A DNA stretch of 64,000 nucleotides from Pseudo-nitzschia pungens (lineage: Eukaryota > Bacillariophyta > Bacillariophyceae > Bacillariales > Bacillariaceae), in assembly GCA_037355855.1 (NCBI GenBank), contig CM074762.1, positions 806,001 to 870,000 on the forward strand, written 5' to 3'. The notes below the pieces were generated by a model. That model worked only from the letters and a program-made list of their open reading frames with translations. It ran no database searches and was not told the origin of the DNA. Position 1 is the stretch's first letter. Each line of letters begins with the position of its first letter. The position numbers were made by a program, and so were the translations under genes. Of this stretch, positions 31,182 through 41,768 are shown one piece after another.

Positions 31182-33595
31182 TTGCCACGCCGACTCTACC
31201 AATCCCCTATCCGGTGCAGTGCATGCCAGCTCCGAAATGATTTCGGTTTGGTTTCGGTGAACGATAAACAAACATACACACAATACATACGGGACAACTC
31301 TTTTGAGTGTTTCCTCTCTCGCCCGCTGGAGACATCCAAACAGATTTTTTCGACCAAGGCTGGGGGTCACAGATCCGTCCTCCTTGAGCTCCGTGGTGCA
31401 TCGTATTGGAATACGAGTCGAAAATGGGGAGGCATCGGATCGTGGCGTTCTATCCAAACCGCAAGGGCATCGGTTTTTGACAAACCATAACCACTTTTGC
31501 ATTAAAATCTTTATGGCTAATGGAGTGCTTTCTAAACAGCAACTATCGCAACAAGGCGTTGTTTGATCTTCCCAACAGTAACTAAATTACAGCAGTGATG
31601 AGAAAGATGGGGTTCAGGGCGTGTCCTCCATCTTCGTGCACGGACGACGAGAATCGTGAGAAAACAGCCGAATTTGTGCAGGGGCTACTATTCAGCTGTA
31701 TGCCAACAACCGCTTTGCTGGAACAATGGTCCGACGTGCATGCCATGCACTACGAAGCTAAGGAGGACTTTTCTCCTGGTCGATTTACGATCAACAAGCT
31801 TATTCAACAAATAAAATCGATTGGAGGATTTTTGTTGCCCAATTTTTTAGGGCTTGTTTCTTTGAATCGAGATTAGTTAGGTGCCAAACATTGAAGGTGT
31901 GGAGATGCTGTGGAGTGGAATAGCAACTGGTTTCATTTTCGAGGTTGACATCTCGTGATTCTCAATAGTAGCAACCTGACTGCAAACAGTAGCACTGGTA
32001 CTAGATCATCACGACCATATATTGCGAAATAGAAGTTTTTCTTTTGCTTCGAATGATGTTCGTTGCAGTCGTTGATGACGGAGCCTCAATGTAGCTTCCA
32101 CCGATCGACCAACATGATACCGGTATAGCAAGGCTCGACATGTCTCGGCACGGCATGTCATGTCAGTCGTCTCGAACTCGGAAAGGCATCAAATTCAACT
32201 GTCCGAAAGACAGAGAACAGATCATACCTCACACGCAAATCCTGATTCTCAGCAGCACCGAGTATCATGGATATCAGCTTTACTTCGAATTCTATGGTTA
32301 CATCAGCTAAACAACTGTTTAGCTAACACTATGCAACGAAGACTTTGCTAACAGCATCTAAGTTTCTTCGGTGATCAGGTCTTCTGATGCCCAATGTTAT
32401 AGTAGCCTAGGTTTACCGCATCAACCATGGCTTTCAAATAAAAAAAAACATTTACTGCACTGAATCCCTTGGTGCTGTGTTCTTAATTCTCTTGACTCCG
32501 TGGCGACCACGACCCAACAGACTTTTTTGTGAACACGTTAATTAATGAGATCGGAGTCGAGTGACAGATTAAAATTGAGCGAATCAACCGAGGACCTGCC
32601 CACGACCAAACCTCCCGAAACATGAAACAGCAGGAAAAAAGAATTGTACGGCGTGTTCTTTGGCTTGTTGACAATTACTTTTACTGTACGTAATACGGAT
32701 TTGATTTTCCGAAGACAAAAAATAATACATGTACTTCGTAGTAACATGAACAATTTCCGACCTTGATCTGGAGCCGGAAATTGCCCCTACCGGTGACCCC
32801 TCCCTACCGGTAAGGTTACCTTTCCGGGTAAGAGTATTCGAATGCAATCGTAAGTTTTACAGAACTCCGAAACTATGGACCACAAGGTTCCACTATGTAT
32901 TTCTGAATGACAAATTTTTTACTTATAGCTTAAGAAAGTAGAGGATGAGTTGACTATGGCGAAACAGTTTTTACTGCCACTATCAGATTTATTGATTAGA
33001 AGAAGAATGAAGCAATTGCATTCTTCGGTTGTACGAGCTGAAGTAAATCATCGATTGACAAAGTTCCAGCATTCTGGCATTAGACTGATAATCTAAGAAG
33101 TGTTGTAAACACTTTTTCCTCCGATTTGGAATATCTTACAGTAACAATTGCTATTTTTAAAAACAAGATATAATCGTTTTCAATGCAAAGATTAAATACG
33201 AGTCAAGTTTGATAGCGCGAACTCGGGGGAAAGAATGGAATACGAAGTATTTCTTTGAGACAACTTTTTGAAATGGAACCTACTAGAATCGCAAACACAG
33301 CGCGTTGTCTTCTTAGGGTACGAGTACGATTTGCGCACTTATTGAACTGTAACAGGCACAATGCTGGCAACTCACCGGAGTATCATCTAAGCTAAGTGAG
33401 GTAGGCTGTCATGAGATCTCGCAGCTTCCCGATAATTCTGCCGAACCTTTAGTGCACCATTTCAGGTTTTCATCAAATTTAGAAACGGTTTTTGTTTGTT
33501 GATGGATGTCTATCACATTGCCGACATCAGTCTTACCATTTGCTCCATAATTAGCATCCGTATTTACCCATAATCCAACAACGAACACTGAAATC
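31182..33595. other. Intergenic, one doubtful small ORF
   Basis: Apart from the possible small gene at 31598-31876, I see only AT-rich DNA with scattered TACCGGTAAGGTTACC-type motifs (32800-32830). No repeats or RNA genes are recognised. Confidence 0.45.
31598..31876 (+). CDS. Possible small protein, 92 aa, unknown
   Basis: An ATG-initiated ORF with a balanced residue composition: Cys/Asp/Glu-rich start, a middle with LLEQWSDVHAMHY, and a hydrophobic end (IGGFLLPNFLGLVSL). I recognise no family, and it is short enough to arise by chance. It is listed as a candidate only. Confidence 0.22.
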   Translation: MRKMGFRACPPSSCTDDENREKTAEFVQGLLFSCMPTTALLEQWSDVHAMHYEAKEDFSPGRFTINKLIQQIKSIGGFLLPNFLGLVSLNRD

Positions 33596-35023
33596 ATGAT
33601 TTACGAAATTGCCAAGAGGCGTAACTCCGCCCCCGATGAGAGGGATCATGATAGAAGGGGGCTGCCATTGCCTCCCATATACGAGAACGAACGCGTGAAC
33701 GATTTGGATGGGTTGCAGCCCATTCCATTGCAAAAATTCATGTCCCAAACGATACTGTCGCAAGTGCATAAATGGAAGGGCAAAAGCAGTGTCGCCATCG
33801 ATACGGTTTTAGAAGAAGACTATGACATCGGCTATTGTTATGATGATGACCACGACCATGGCGATGGCGAGGACCAAAAGGACGGCGACAGCAATATGTC
33901 CTTGCAAATCATAGTTGACAATGCCAGATCCTATGTCCAGTCACGACGCAGACAAAGGTCCCTAAGCGCTCATAGTGTCATGATGCTTGCGAACAATCGA
34001 TGGGAAGACTCGGACTCCTCACCGGATTTACAAACGTCCATATCAACGATAGAGACCTCTGCATCACTACCGTCTTTGTCATCACTGGTGCCGCAGGAGT
34101 CGAGTTTTCGTCCCAGGTCTGTTTCGTTGTCACCAACCCTCAGAACATCATCGAAACCACCATTAAAGTCATGCTTAAAATCAAGTATGAAAGAACCCTT
34201 GAAAGTTCCTTTGAAGTCTTGCTTGAAGAAACCTTCTGTACCATTACTTACATCGGCACTGGGATCTTCCCTCAAGTATCCCTCGGACCAAATGTTACCA
34301 ACTTCTTCTTCCGTCAATAATTTGATAAGCCAGTCAGATCATTCAGTTCCATACGCATCATTCCGTGCCGAGAAACGATGGGGGAACGGCTCCTGGTCAT
34401 CCTCTCTTTCCCAAAGCGCAAGTGGTTCCAGTGACACCGATGACGGGAGCTCAGTAGAGTCCTGCTCGTCCGATAGCGAGCAAACGACGAGAGAGATAAT
34501 CACACAAGCCAAAGCCGTGGTAGAGGGTGACAACAATAGGACTGACTACCACTCGCTTTCGCCACGTCTTTCTGCCCCGAGACGAAGCACAGCCAGAAGA
34601 GGGTCCGCTCCTCCCACCGCTGCGTCTCTCCGACACTTTCCCACGTCGCTCATACCCAAGGGCATGGAACAAAGCATAGAGTCGAGGGGAGTGAGCCAAG
34701 TCGGAACTCAACGCCAAGATTCTGCGCTGGTGCGTCCCTCCCGTCGACCCTCGGCGGAATACAGCAAGGAAGGGGCGCCGGTTCGCCCCGAACGTGTGCC
34801 TTCGATGGATGCCTTTTCCAGTAACTCCTCCACGCTGGGCCTTTCCAGCAAGCAGCGCAAGGCACGCGATGCCAACGGGGGCAAAAACTTTCAGTGGACG
34901 ACAGATTCTACTGCCCCTACTGCTGCTGTTTCTACTGCTGCTACAGGTCGCGCTAAGGGTGGCAGCAAAGTCCGCGGAGCTGGAAAACCCTCCCTCTCCA
35001 CCTTGCGGAACAACTTGCGGTGA
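33596..35023 (+). CDS. Ser-rich disordered protein with PLKSCLK repeats
   Basis: A 475-residue intronless ORF from ATG 33596, not recognised. Nearly the whole protein is low complexity: an Asp/His-rich acidic patch (about 82-102), many basic Arg-Arg-Ser/Ala phospho-type sites (SRRRQRSLS, RRPSAEYS, APRRSTARRGS) and a Gly/Lys-rich tail. Around 188-215 a Pro-Leu-Lys-Ser-Cys-Leu-Lys motif appears twice with a related PLKVPLK between. The short N-terminal segment NARSYVQSRRRQRS near 111-124 may be helical. The RRxS sites suggest a kinase substrate or scaffold (inference). The long open frame, ATG start and biased but non-repetitive codons make a real gene likely. Confidence 0.6.
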   Translation: MIYEIAKRRNSAPDERDHDRRGLPLPPIYENERVNDLDGLQPIPLQKFMSQTILSQVHKWKGKSSVAIDTVLEEDYDIGYCYDDDHDHGDGEDQKDGDSNMSLQIIVDNARSYVQSRRRQRSLSAHSVMMLANNRWEDSDSSPDLQTSISTIETSASLPSLSSLVPQESSFRPRSVSLSPTLRTSSKPPLKSCLKSSMKEPLKVPLKSCLKKPSVPLLTSALGSSLKYPSDQMLPTSSSVNNLISQSDHSVPYASFRAEKRWGNGSWSSSLSQSASGSSDTDDGSSVESCSSDSEQTTREIITQAKAVVEGDNNRTDYHSLSPRLSAPRRSTARRGSAPPTAASLRHFPTSLIPKGMEQSIESRGVSQVGTQRQDSALVRPSRRPSAEYSKEGAPVRPERVPSMDAFSSNSSTLGLSSKQRKARDANGGKNFQWTTDSTAPTAAVSTAATGRAKGGSKVRGAGKPSLSTLRNNLR

Positions 35024-35214
35024 AGCTTGGAATCGGTTTCGCGCGGCATCGAACCTATTGGTGAACCCAATGCTAGCAACTCGTAATGAATAGCAAACGA
35101 GACTCGCGAGCTACAAGACGAAGAATGATTTGTGGCATCGCTTCTGCTCTATCGTTTCTATCTCTGACCAAATTCATGCTCATCCTCTGCTGCAACAATG
35201 TATATACTATAATA
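35024..35214. other. Short intergenic stretch
   Basis: 3' flank of the Ser-rich gene up to the MITE. Nothing recognised. Confidence 0.5.
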
Positions 35215-35770
35215 CTACCTCCGGTCCAAAATACTGGACCGATGACTCTTCTGTATCCGTTCCTAAATACTGTATCATTCCGCGTAGAAATACGTAGAAT
35301 TTGTACCAAATTTTTACCAGAAAATTAAAATAGGTGCGCATCAAAATCACCGTGATAAAACACACACAAAATTAAATTACTAGCGCTATCACGCTGTTTT
35401 TAGGATCAGTTGAGCAAAAAATAGGCTATCTTTGGATGATAAAACGAAAGACAAGAACACTCTTCTGGTTCACACTACTTATACAATAATGAAAGATTAT
35501 TGTCTCAGCTTGCTGGGGGAACTTTCCAGAGTTTGAAATGACCGGTGGAAGGCTTTCAACCGGTAAAATCACATTTATAAGGCAGTAAAAGCTGACTTTG
35601 AGTCCCAATGAAAGGTAGACCAATACCACTAGCATAACTAGTGTCTAACCAGGCATAGGGAGTTTGTTGAGGAGAGTTTAACCCAAAAAGAATCATTTGA
35701 ATTGGTTGAAAATTGATTCCAAGTTAAAAAATATGTGCAGATCGGTCCAGTATTACGGAACGGAGGTAGT
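35215..35770. mobile_element. Stowaway-like MITE, 556 bp
   Basis: Inverted repeats at 35215-35243 (CTACCTCCGGTCC...) and 35742-35770 agree at 26 of 29 positions and end in GGACCGAT inside. TA dinucleotides flank both ends, as expected for Tc1/mariner insertions, though the identity runs 4-5 bp further out (TAATA), so the exact ends are uncertain. The outer part resembles the CTCCCTCCGTTCC terminus I recall for plant Stowaway MITEs. A second weak copy (CCGTTCCTAAATACTG) lies inside the left arm. There is no coding capacity, so it would be non-autonomous. Confidence 0.7.
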
Positions 35771-37322
35771 ATTACAATTATAAAATCTCTCCTGTCGTGC
35801 ATTTTTCGAGCGCTGCATTGATTTTTGCTACCGTAGGAGGTAACGAATTCATTCTCTTCCAAAGTCTCTTTTACAGTTTCCATGAACGACAATACGATGC
35901 CTCATGGACTACAAGTAATGTAGATTAGCTCTTGTGCGAAGAAAAACACATAACCGAAAGCTTACGTACGTACCGAAAAGCATTGAAACAGGGGACCCCT
36001 GCATTGAAACCGGGTCACAAAAAATCATTCCGCCATACAAGCAGTTACTCTGGTGCTACGTACTTGATTGACATCATCACGAAGCATATTTTTCTTCCGC
36101 TTTCGAGATGTCTGCTCTTTTAGATTAAAGAACAACGATACAGTGTTTCACAATACCGAAATTCTTCTATTAGTGATCCCGGATGCTCGAAGTAATTCCA
36201 GCATTATCTTTTTTCACCACTTGTAGGGTTCTACAAGCCGACTAAGGTTACTCATACCGTACCCATACGGGTAAGATACAAATATGACGAAACATTCTCA
36301 TCAATGTGGCACTGTGATAACAGTCTTACTTCTATGCGGAATTACGTTGATATTGCTCGTCAGCAAGAGGATAGAATAACAACGAGGGCAGTAATAACGA
36401 CAGCACACGAAGTGCTGGCAAATAGTGAGTCTACAGTGGAGACTGTTCAAGCGCTATTACATACACTCAGATACTATGATACTCCCCTAAAGGTACGAAA
36501 GGATCGATAGGGAAGGTATGATAGGGTGCTTAATTATTTTTTTTTCGAAACTACTTCGTACGGTTACTACGTAATGGAGATAATTAAGGTTTCGTACCGT
36601 ATTCTCTTACCCATACTAATGAATCAAAATGGATCACGTCTGAGTGACAGATTGTTGCCTTACTATCTGACTAAATCCTAAGGTTACCTATTCTAGACCG
36701 CAATGGTAGTAAGTAGAAGGGGGTAAGGCTTAGTTCATGAAGTTACGGAAGGTGAGATTCATTCTTTACTTGTATTTTAAAATCCAAATCAAGAACAAAG
36801 TGAAACGTACTACGGAATTCCTATCAGCTGTCCCACGGCTTCCGTAGAAACGAGTAGTTGGGGATGTAGAACCGGGGGACAGCTGAAAGGAACTTTGTAG
36901 TATCAAAAAATAATCACAATGCCTGGTAATTACTGTAAGTTTGCTTTGTAATAAGATCTTACTTTGTAATAATGTAAGTTAAAAAATTCATCGAAGTGCA
37001 AGCTTCGCCCATTGCCCTCTCTAGCACAGCGTTTTCAACGAAGATTCATATTCGTGTGCAGTTGTACTGGAAAATACTAAGAATTACTAGTAGTACGTAT
37101 TACGAAGTAAAATTGATGTTGGTCGTAAAAGTTCAAAGCGGGTTTCAAAAACCGCATAGACGAAGAATTTGTGCACTACTACTACTTTAAACAATACGAT
37201 CTCTGCTTCCACACCCAAAAATTAATCTCAAAAGCATACCAACAACAAGGTCGCACCTATGTTCATAAATTATAGAACTCCAAAAGAACAAGAATAAAAA
37301 CAAATTTCCCGCGACAAATAAT
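35771..37322. other. Intergenic, one hairpin, no gene seen
   Basis: AT-rich DNA with scattered TACGGTA/CCGTAC motifs. A 68-codon ORF at 36304-36510 is not supported by any family. The hairpin at 36808-36902 is listed separately. Confidence 0.45.
36808..36902. repeat. 95-bp imperfect inverted repeat (hairpin)
   Basis: Arms of 27 bp (36808-36834 and 36876-36902) match at 23 of 27 positions around a 41-nt loop. They share TCAGCTGTCCC next to the loop and TACTAC at the outer ends. It could be a tiny MITE, a foldback RNA or a small-RNA precursor; nothing decides between these. Confidence 0.75.
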
Positions 37323-38582
37323 ATGTATACTGATCTGTACATGTACCTAAAAGTAAAAACGTTACTCGAATCTGTCTTATTGGAAACCATATTCGATGAG
37401 CAGGTCACCCTAGGGGACTTGGTCCAGCTTGTGATCATTTTGGCCGTGCTGGTGTTCCTGTATTTCGAATTGCTCCGCCCGTTCGTGTCCAAGCTCGCAT
37501 CGGGTGCGCTGAAACCCAAACTGATGTTCATTTGCGAGCAGGAATTCAATCGCTCCGACAAGATAGAGGAACAGGAGCTCTTTGGCGTGACTACCAAGAA
37601 GGAGTATTTCGATGTACTCCTCCTCGGCTTTTGGCCCGATCTGATGCTCATCCTAACACAACATCTGATCGGGGGAGCCTTTACGCTTCCGGCAGTATTC
37701 GGCTGGGAGACATACTCACCGAGCGTCGCCAGTTCCCTGGCGTGCTTGGGGATTCTGATCGAGATGGGCTGGGAGGTTCAGGATCTAGCCCGAATGGTTT
37801 TCTACCGCCTGCTTGGGGGGAAAGAGGGCAAGAAGAAGTATCCAATTGGGTTGATAGTGATTCTGTGCATCCACCACAGCCTGACGTGCTGCATGGCACT
37901 GCCGATGGTCCTTCGCTATCGAAACCTGCGGGAATTACATCTCCTGTGCTTCAACCTCCAATTCTCGGGAGCCCTGGTGGGATTCGGCACGCAATACAGC
38001 CGGTTTTTGGACGTGACCCAGAAGAACCATTTGATTCAGTTCACGTTTGTTTCCTTCTTGATGGTGCTGATGCTCCTTTGGACGAGGGTCATCGATTGGT
38101 TGTACCTTTCTTACAGACTGCTGTCGGTCTTTTACTCCGACCAAGAATGGACTTTTCTGATCGTGGGGGCGTGTTGCGTGCTTGTCTTTTCCATCTTCAA
38201 CATGGCATTTTTCACGTTGCCCATCTGCAAGCGCTTTACCAAGTTTGCGAAGAAACTCATCGAGCACGAGAGGCTTTCGTCATCGTCGGACGCAGACCGC
38301 GGCGAGCTCCGGCGCTCCATCGTAGGAGTGCAGAGTGCCGCTGCCGATCTGACCGCAATCGAAACATCAAGGCTGACCCTCTTGCACCTGCTGTTCGAGG
38401 ACCGCCGAGTCGAGCGCCGGCACACCTCCCATTGGACCGAGCTCTCGCGATCGGCCGCTTTGGCTGCTTCCTCGGTGTCGACCTCCGCTAGGAATCTCCG
38501 TCTACATCGCCAATCGATGGTGGCTTGGAGAGCACTTCCATCCGGACAAACGGGTTGGGTGGCAAGAGTCAAAAGAGACTGA
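37323..38582 (+). CDS. Multi-pass membrane protein, TLC-domain-like
   Basis: A 419-residue intronless membrane protein. Hydrophobic helices lie at about 30-50, 97-118, 134-150, 174-196, 205-225, 237-262 and 276-299. A His-His pair sits inside a helix (IVILCIHHSLTC, His184-His185), followed by NLRELHLLCFNLQFSG. A membrane HH pair with this helix order is a mark of TLC (TRAM-LAG1-CLN8) proteins, which act in ceramide or other ER lipid metabolism. The usual Asp pair of ceramide synthases is not evident, so the enzyme function is unproven. The C-terminal 100 residues are hydrophilic and Arg/Ser-rich. Its stop is only 71 bp from the stop of the convergent DUF262-like gene. Confidence 0.55.
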   Translation: MYTDLYMYLKVKTLLESVLLETIFDEQVTLGDLVQLVIILAVLVFLYFELLRPFVSKLASGALKPKLMFICEQEFNRSDKIEEQELFGVTTKKEYFDVLLLGFWPDLMLILTQHLIGGAFTLPAVFGWETYSPSVASSLACLGILIEMGWEVQDLARMVFYRLLGGKEGKKKYPIGLIVILCIHHSLTCCMALPMVLRYRNLRELHLLCFNLQFSGALVGFGTQYSRFLDVTQKNHLIQFTFVSFLMVLMLLWTRVIDWLYLSYRLLSVFYSDQEWTFLIVGACCVLVFSIFNMAFFTLPICKRFTKFAKKLIEHERLSSSSDADRGELRRSIVGVQSAAADLTAIETSRLTLLHLLFEDRRVERRHTSHWTELSRSAALAASSVSTSARNLRLHRQSMVAWRALPSGQTGWVARVKRD

Positions 38583-38653
38583 ACTATACAAAAGAAACAT
38601 AAGAAGTATGAAGCAGCAAAAACTTTCTAAATTTCCAGGGGATGATGATTGTT

Positions 38654-39991
38654 CTAGGTAGATAGGTCGTCTACTATCTCTTCATTTTGCTTCGTTTCTC
38701 CTCGTGCGAAATCCAAAAGACGGCGCACAACGTCCCTAGTGTGGTCCTCGGCTCCGGAGGAAAGCGATCTTTGCCCGTGCTGTTGCCACAGCTGTAAATC
38801 GAGTGCCATCCAAGTTTCAAAATCTCGATAGATGTTTCCTCCTTCAGCAGCGGTCGTGTTGCCAACATCAGCTAATGTGAAAGGCCCCGAGAGATGTCCC
38901 TTAGGTTTCGGTTCGAGTTTGGATTCTTGGTCGTTTAAGAAAACCTTTAAAAGCTCAGAGAGGCGTTCGTCATCGCCGCTCCCGTCGTCGTTCTCGCCTC
39001 CCGTAGTTTGGTACAACATCCGCTCCAGGGGGAGCCAGCACGTGGAGTAAAAGTCCGTCTTGCTCGAAAGAGTCGCGAAGGATGCCAGAAAATGACTGCG
39101 GATCGTGTCGATTGCGTTGTCGTTGAAGGCGTTGGGATAACTCTGAGTTGCATCGACGGACATGCACAAAAAGTCGGTCCCATCAAGGAGTTCGCTGGTG
39201 AGCTTGTGCATGGCCTTCTTGGGTGATTTGATTCGAGTGTCTGCCAGAAGCGATTGGATCCTATAGGCAAAGTGCTGCTTCGCTAGGAGGGGGCGGTGCC
39301 ACGATGGGGTGTACGATTCCGCCATGAAGCGACGGACGGGTTGCGCTGAGGATGGCAGGATTGCCGCCAGATACGCGCTCCGATCGCAATAGGTAGGAAT
39401 CCAGCGGCAAAAGTCGAGGGCCAAGCCTTCGTGTAGAGTGTTTTGTTGGATTGTGTTTGTAGCAGGGTTGCTGTCACTATCGTTGTTGTCATCGAGCCAT
39501 TGCTCCATGACAGAAACGTCCAAAAAGAGCATTTGGTGGATTGATTCCACGAGGGGATCATCATCTTGGTTGAAAGCAACGCCCGATATGGAAAGCAGGG
39601 CGTCACGAATGGCCGCCAGCAGCAACGTGACGCTGGTTAATTTCTGTTGTCCATCGATGATTACGGATCGGCGAACACGAACGCCGCCAACCTCTTGCTC
39701 GGCGACTTGAGGGGCACTCGCGCAGGTCAAGCGACCGAGGCAATGCCGGGTGGTAGATCGTTTCAACCTTCCTCGCTCGAAAACATCTAGCCACAATGCA
39801 TCCCACTGGTTCGTTGTCCAGCAATAGCGGCGCTGGAAGGTTGGCGCGCCGTAGGCTTCTTCGTGGATTGTTTGCCCCTCTTGGAGCAGGAGTTGCCGCA
39901 GCGTTCTGTGGCACGCCATACCAAGCGAGGATCGATTGGAAGAGACAACCGTTTTGCGAAGCGTTTTTTGATCCTGTTGCCGTTGTGCCAT
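38654..39991 (-). CDS. DUF262/GmrSD N-terminal-like protein
   Basis: A 445-residue intronless protein with the two signatures of the DUF262 (GmrS/ParB-Srx-like) domain: a substrate-loop FQRRYCWTTNQWDALWLD (about 52-69) and IIDGQQKLTSVTLLL (about 111-125), equal to the FQRxYxW and IDGQQRLTxL motifs. In bacteria this domain sits in GmrSD-type restriction enzymes that cut modified DNA and hydrolyses nucleotides. Here the HNH nuclease half (DUF1524) is not recognisable in the remaining 300 residues, so nuclease activity is not supported. The start is placed at ATG 39991 (MAQRQQ); the frame continues upstream only through a translated ATTGG microsatellite. Presence in a eukaryote may reflect old lateral transfer (inference). 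The codons look native. Confidence 0.72.
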   Translation of the reverse strand: MAQRQQDQKTLRKTVVSSNRSSLGMACHRTLRQLLLQEGQTIHEEAYGAPTFQRRYCWTTNQWDALWLDVFERGRLKRSTTRHCLGRLTCASAPQVAEQEVGGVRVRRSVIIDGQQKLTSVTLLLAAIRDALLSISGVAFNQDDDPLVESIHQMLFLDVSVMEQWLDDNNDSDSNPATNTIQQNTLHEGLALDFCRWIPTYCDRSAYLAAILPSSAQPVRRFMAESYTPSWHRPLLAKQHFAYRIQSLLADTRIKSPKKAMHKLTSELLDGTDFLCMSVDATQSYPNAFNDNAIDTIRSHFLASFATLSSKTDFYSTCWLPLERMLYQTTGGENDDGSGDDERLSELLKVFLNDQESKLEPKPKGHLSGPFTLADVGNTTAAEGGNIYRDFETWMALDLQLWQQHGQRSLSSGAEDHTRDVVRRLLDFARGETKQNEEIVDDLST

Positions 39992-40010
39992 GCCTCGGAT
40001 GGGTGGTTTG

Positions 40011-40040
40011 ATTAGATTGGATTGGATTGGATTGGATTGA
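40011..40040. repeat. ATTGG microsatellite in 5' leader
   Basis: Five perfect ATTGG copies lie 20-50 bp upstream of the DUF262-like start codon. Confidence 0.9.
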
Positions 40041-41399
40041 TGGAAGTATGAAGTGTTTCTTGTGTCTTCATTGACAAACAAATCGATTAGGGGTACTGCT
40101 CAGTGACATTTGTTGTTAATAGGAAACGATGTAAGGAATCGATAATGATTGCGACATTTTGGAGATACCCTACCGTATCTGAATTGCTTTGGTAGCCTCT
40201 TTTGCTTGGTTCCTGTGTTGCATTTGAAACCAACGTGTGCTGAACTTGAAGAAGTACAAAATGAGATGGAATCTTACTCGTACCCTTATTACTTCGGTAC
40301 GGTTTTCAGTTTTCGGTTTCGTTTCACAGACCTGTTGCAATAAGCCTAACGATGTACTTGTACTGTTTTGAGATACTAAAATTCACTATTATGCAATGTG
40401 TATTAAGTACGAATACCTCACATCTGGGACCATGGTCGCGTTTACAAAACGAAGATTACCACTATGCGGTTGTTCATCAGTCCCAGCGAGAAATTCTCGA
40501 TTTACAATTCGCACTTGTCATTGTTCTTTAATCTGTACCGTACGGTAATTATGTGCTGGAACTTCTATGGTGGTAAATATTACTACGTATTTCTTCAACA
40601 TGTCCTGGAAACGTCTGGTACCGGTACTTTTACCGACGTCATCATTATTGTCCCTGAAAATGAACTTACTTACAGTATTGAACAATTGTACCGGTACTTC
40701 GTATCAAGCATGAGAAATTCTTAGCTTGCGTTGAGAATCGGAATGACAAAAAATCTATGGCCTCCCCCTAAAATAATAGATTCGACTTATTTTAAAAGAA
40801 AGCATTCGATTGATTACGTATTACTTCGTATTATTTATTCAGGAATTATCCGATTCACACTTCGCTTTTCACGTTAAGCAAAATTCACTTATATCTCCCT
40901 CCTATCACATTTGTTCGACGAACATCGAGTCGACCCTTGTTATCATTTTTAACCGGCATAATAAAAATATAGATCTCATGATCTATTGCTGTCGAATAGC
41001 TTATCAAACCACAAACGTTTCTTCGCACCGAATTATTCCGGTGGGAACTGTCCTTTTATATTCTGGTATATCTAGGCCCCCGCTTTAGTGATAATTGTTG
41101 TTCGAAAACATTAATACTTCGTATTACAGTATCATTGTTTTTGGAGTTTTGGCCGGTTTGTGATCGGTGAGCGCTTTTCGGTGGCAAGTTTTTACGCATC
41201 GACCAAAGGCAGTCTACATCTAGCTGGACATGGCTTTCACACGGCATCGCTATCCCTTGCACGGTATTCTTTTCTGATTCAATCCAAAAAATTGGAGCAG
41301 CCAAACCGGCCTGTCTTTTGCTGGTCCCTCAACGCGTCGTCCCATACGGTAGGTGGTTGCAGTGCCTGTTTAAAGAGGTTACTCAACATGCCGAATCGC

Positions 41400-41433
41400 A
41401 TCCAATCCAATCCAATCCAATCCAATCCAATCC
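41400..41433. repeat. TCCAA microsatellite
   Basis: About seven TCCAA units, the reverse complement of the ATTGG array at 40011. Confidence 0.9.
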
Positions 41434-41768
41434 GAAGCGATGATAATGATGGGTGGTGGATTACGGTACGATTCTTCCTCCCTGTTCGTTCCTCCCCTGT
41501 TGAGAACTATGTTACAGTTGCTGACACGCGTGAACATGTACAACGAAATTGGAACGAATCAATCGTGATTTGTTGTCAGCTATAAGATAATGCTTCCGCA
41601 CCGACCGCAGGTCTCGAGCCACAGCTCCCACAACAGATAAGCCCCGCTGAAACTGTCGCATCGTCGTATTGGTTTCTTGGCGACCCACTTGCAACTTCGT
41701 TTTTGCTTTTTTTTCTTCTTTTCCTCCCCCTGCTGATTCGTGGTAGGAAACCGGGCCTTGTCGTCGCT

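Larger units (their letters stand above)
39992..41768. other. Intergenic, pentanucleotide microsatellites, no gene seen
   Basis: A (ATTGG)n array at 40011-40040 lies in the leader of the DUF262-like gene and its complement (TCCAA)n is at 41400-41433. Short ORFs throughout have no recognisable features. Confidence 0.5.

Noticed and set aside
36304..36510. A 68-codon ATG ORF
   Set aside because: No family, no neighbours of similar kind, and a length expected by chance in 1.5 kb of non-coding DNA.
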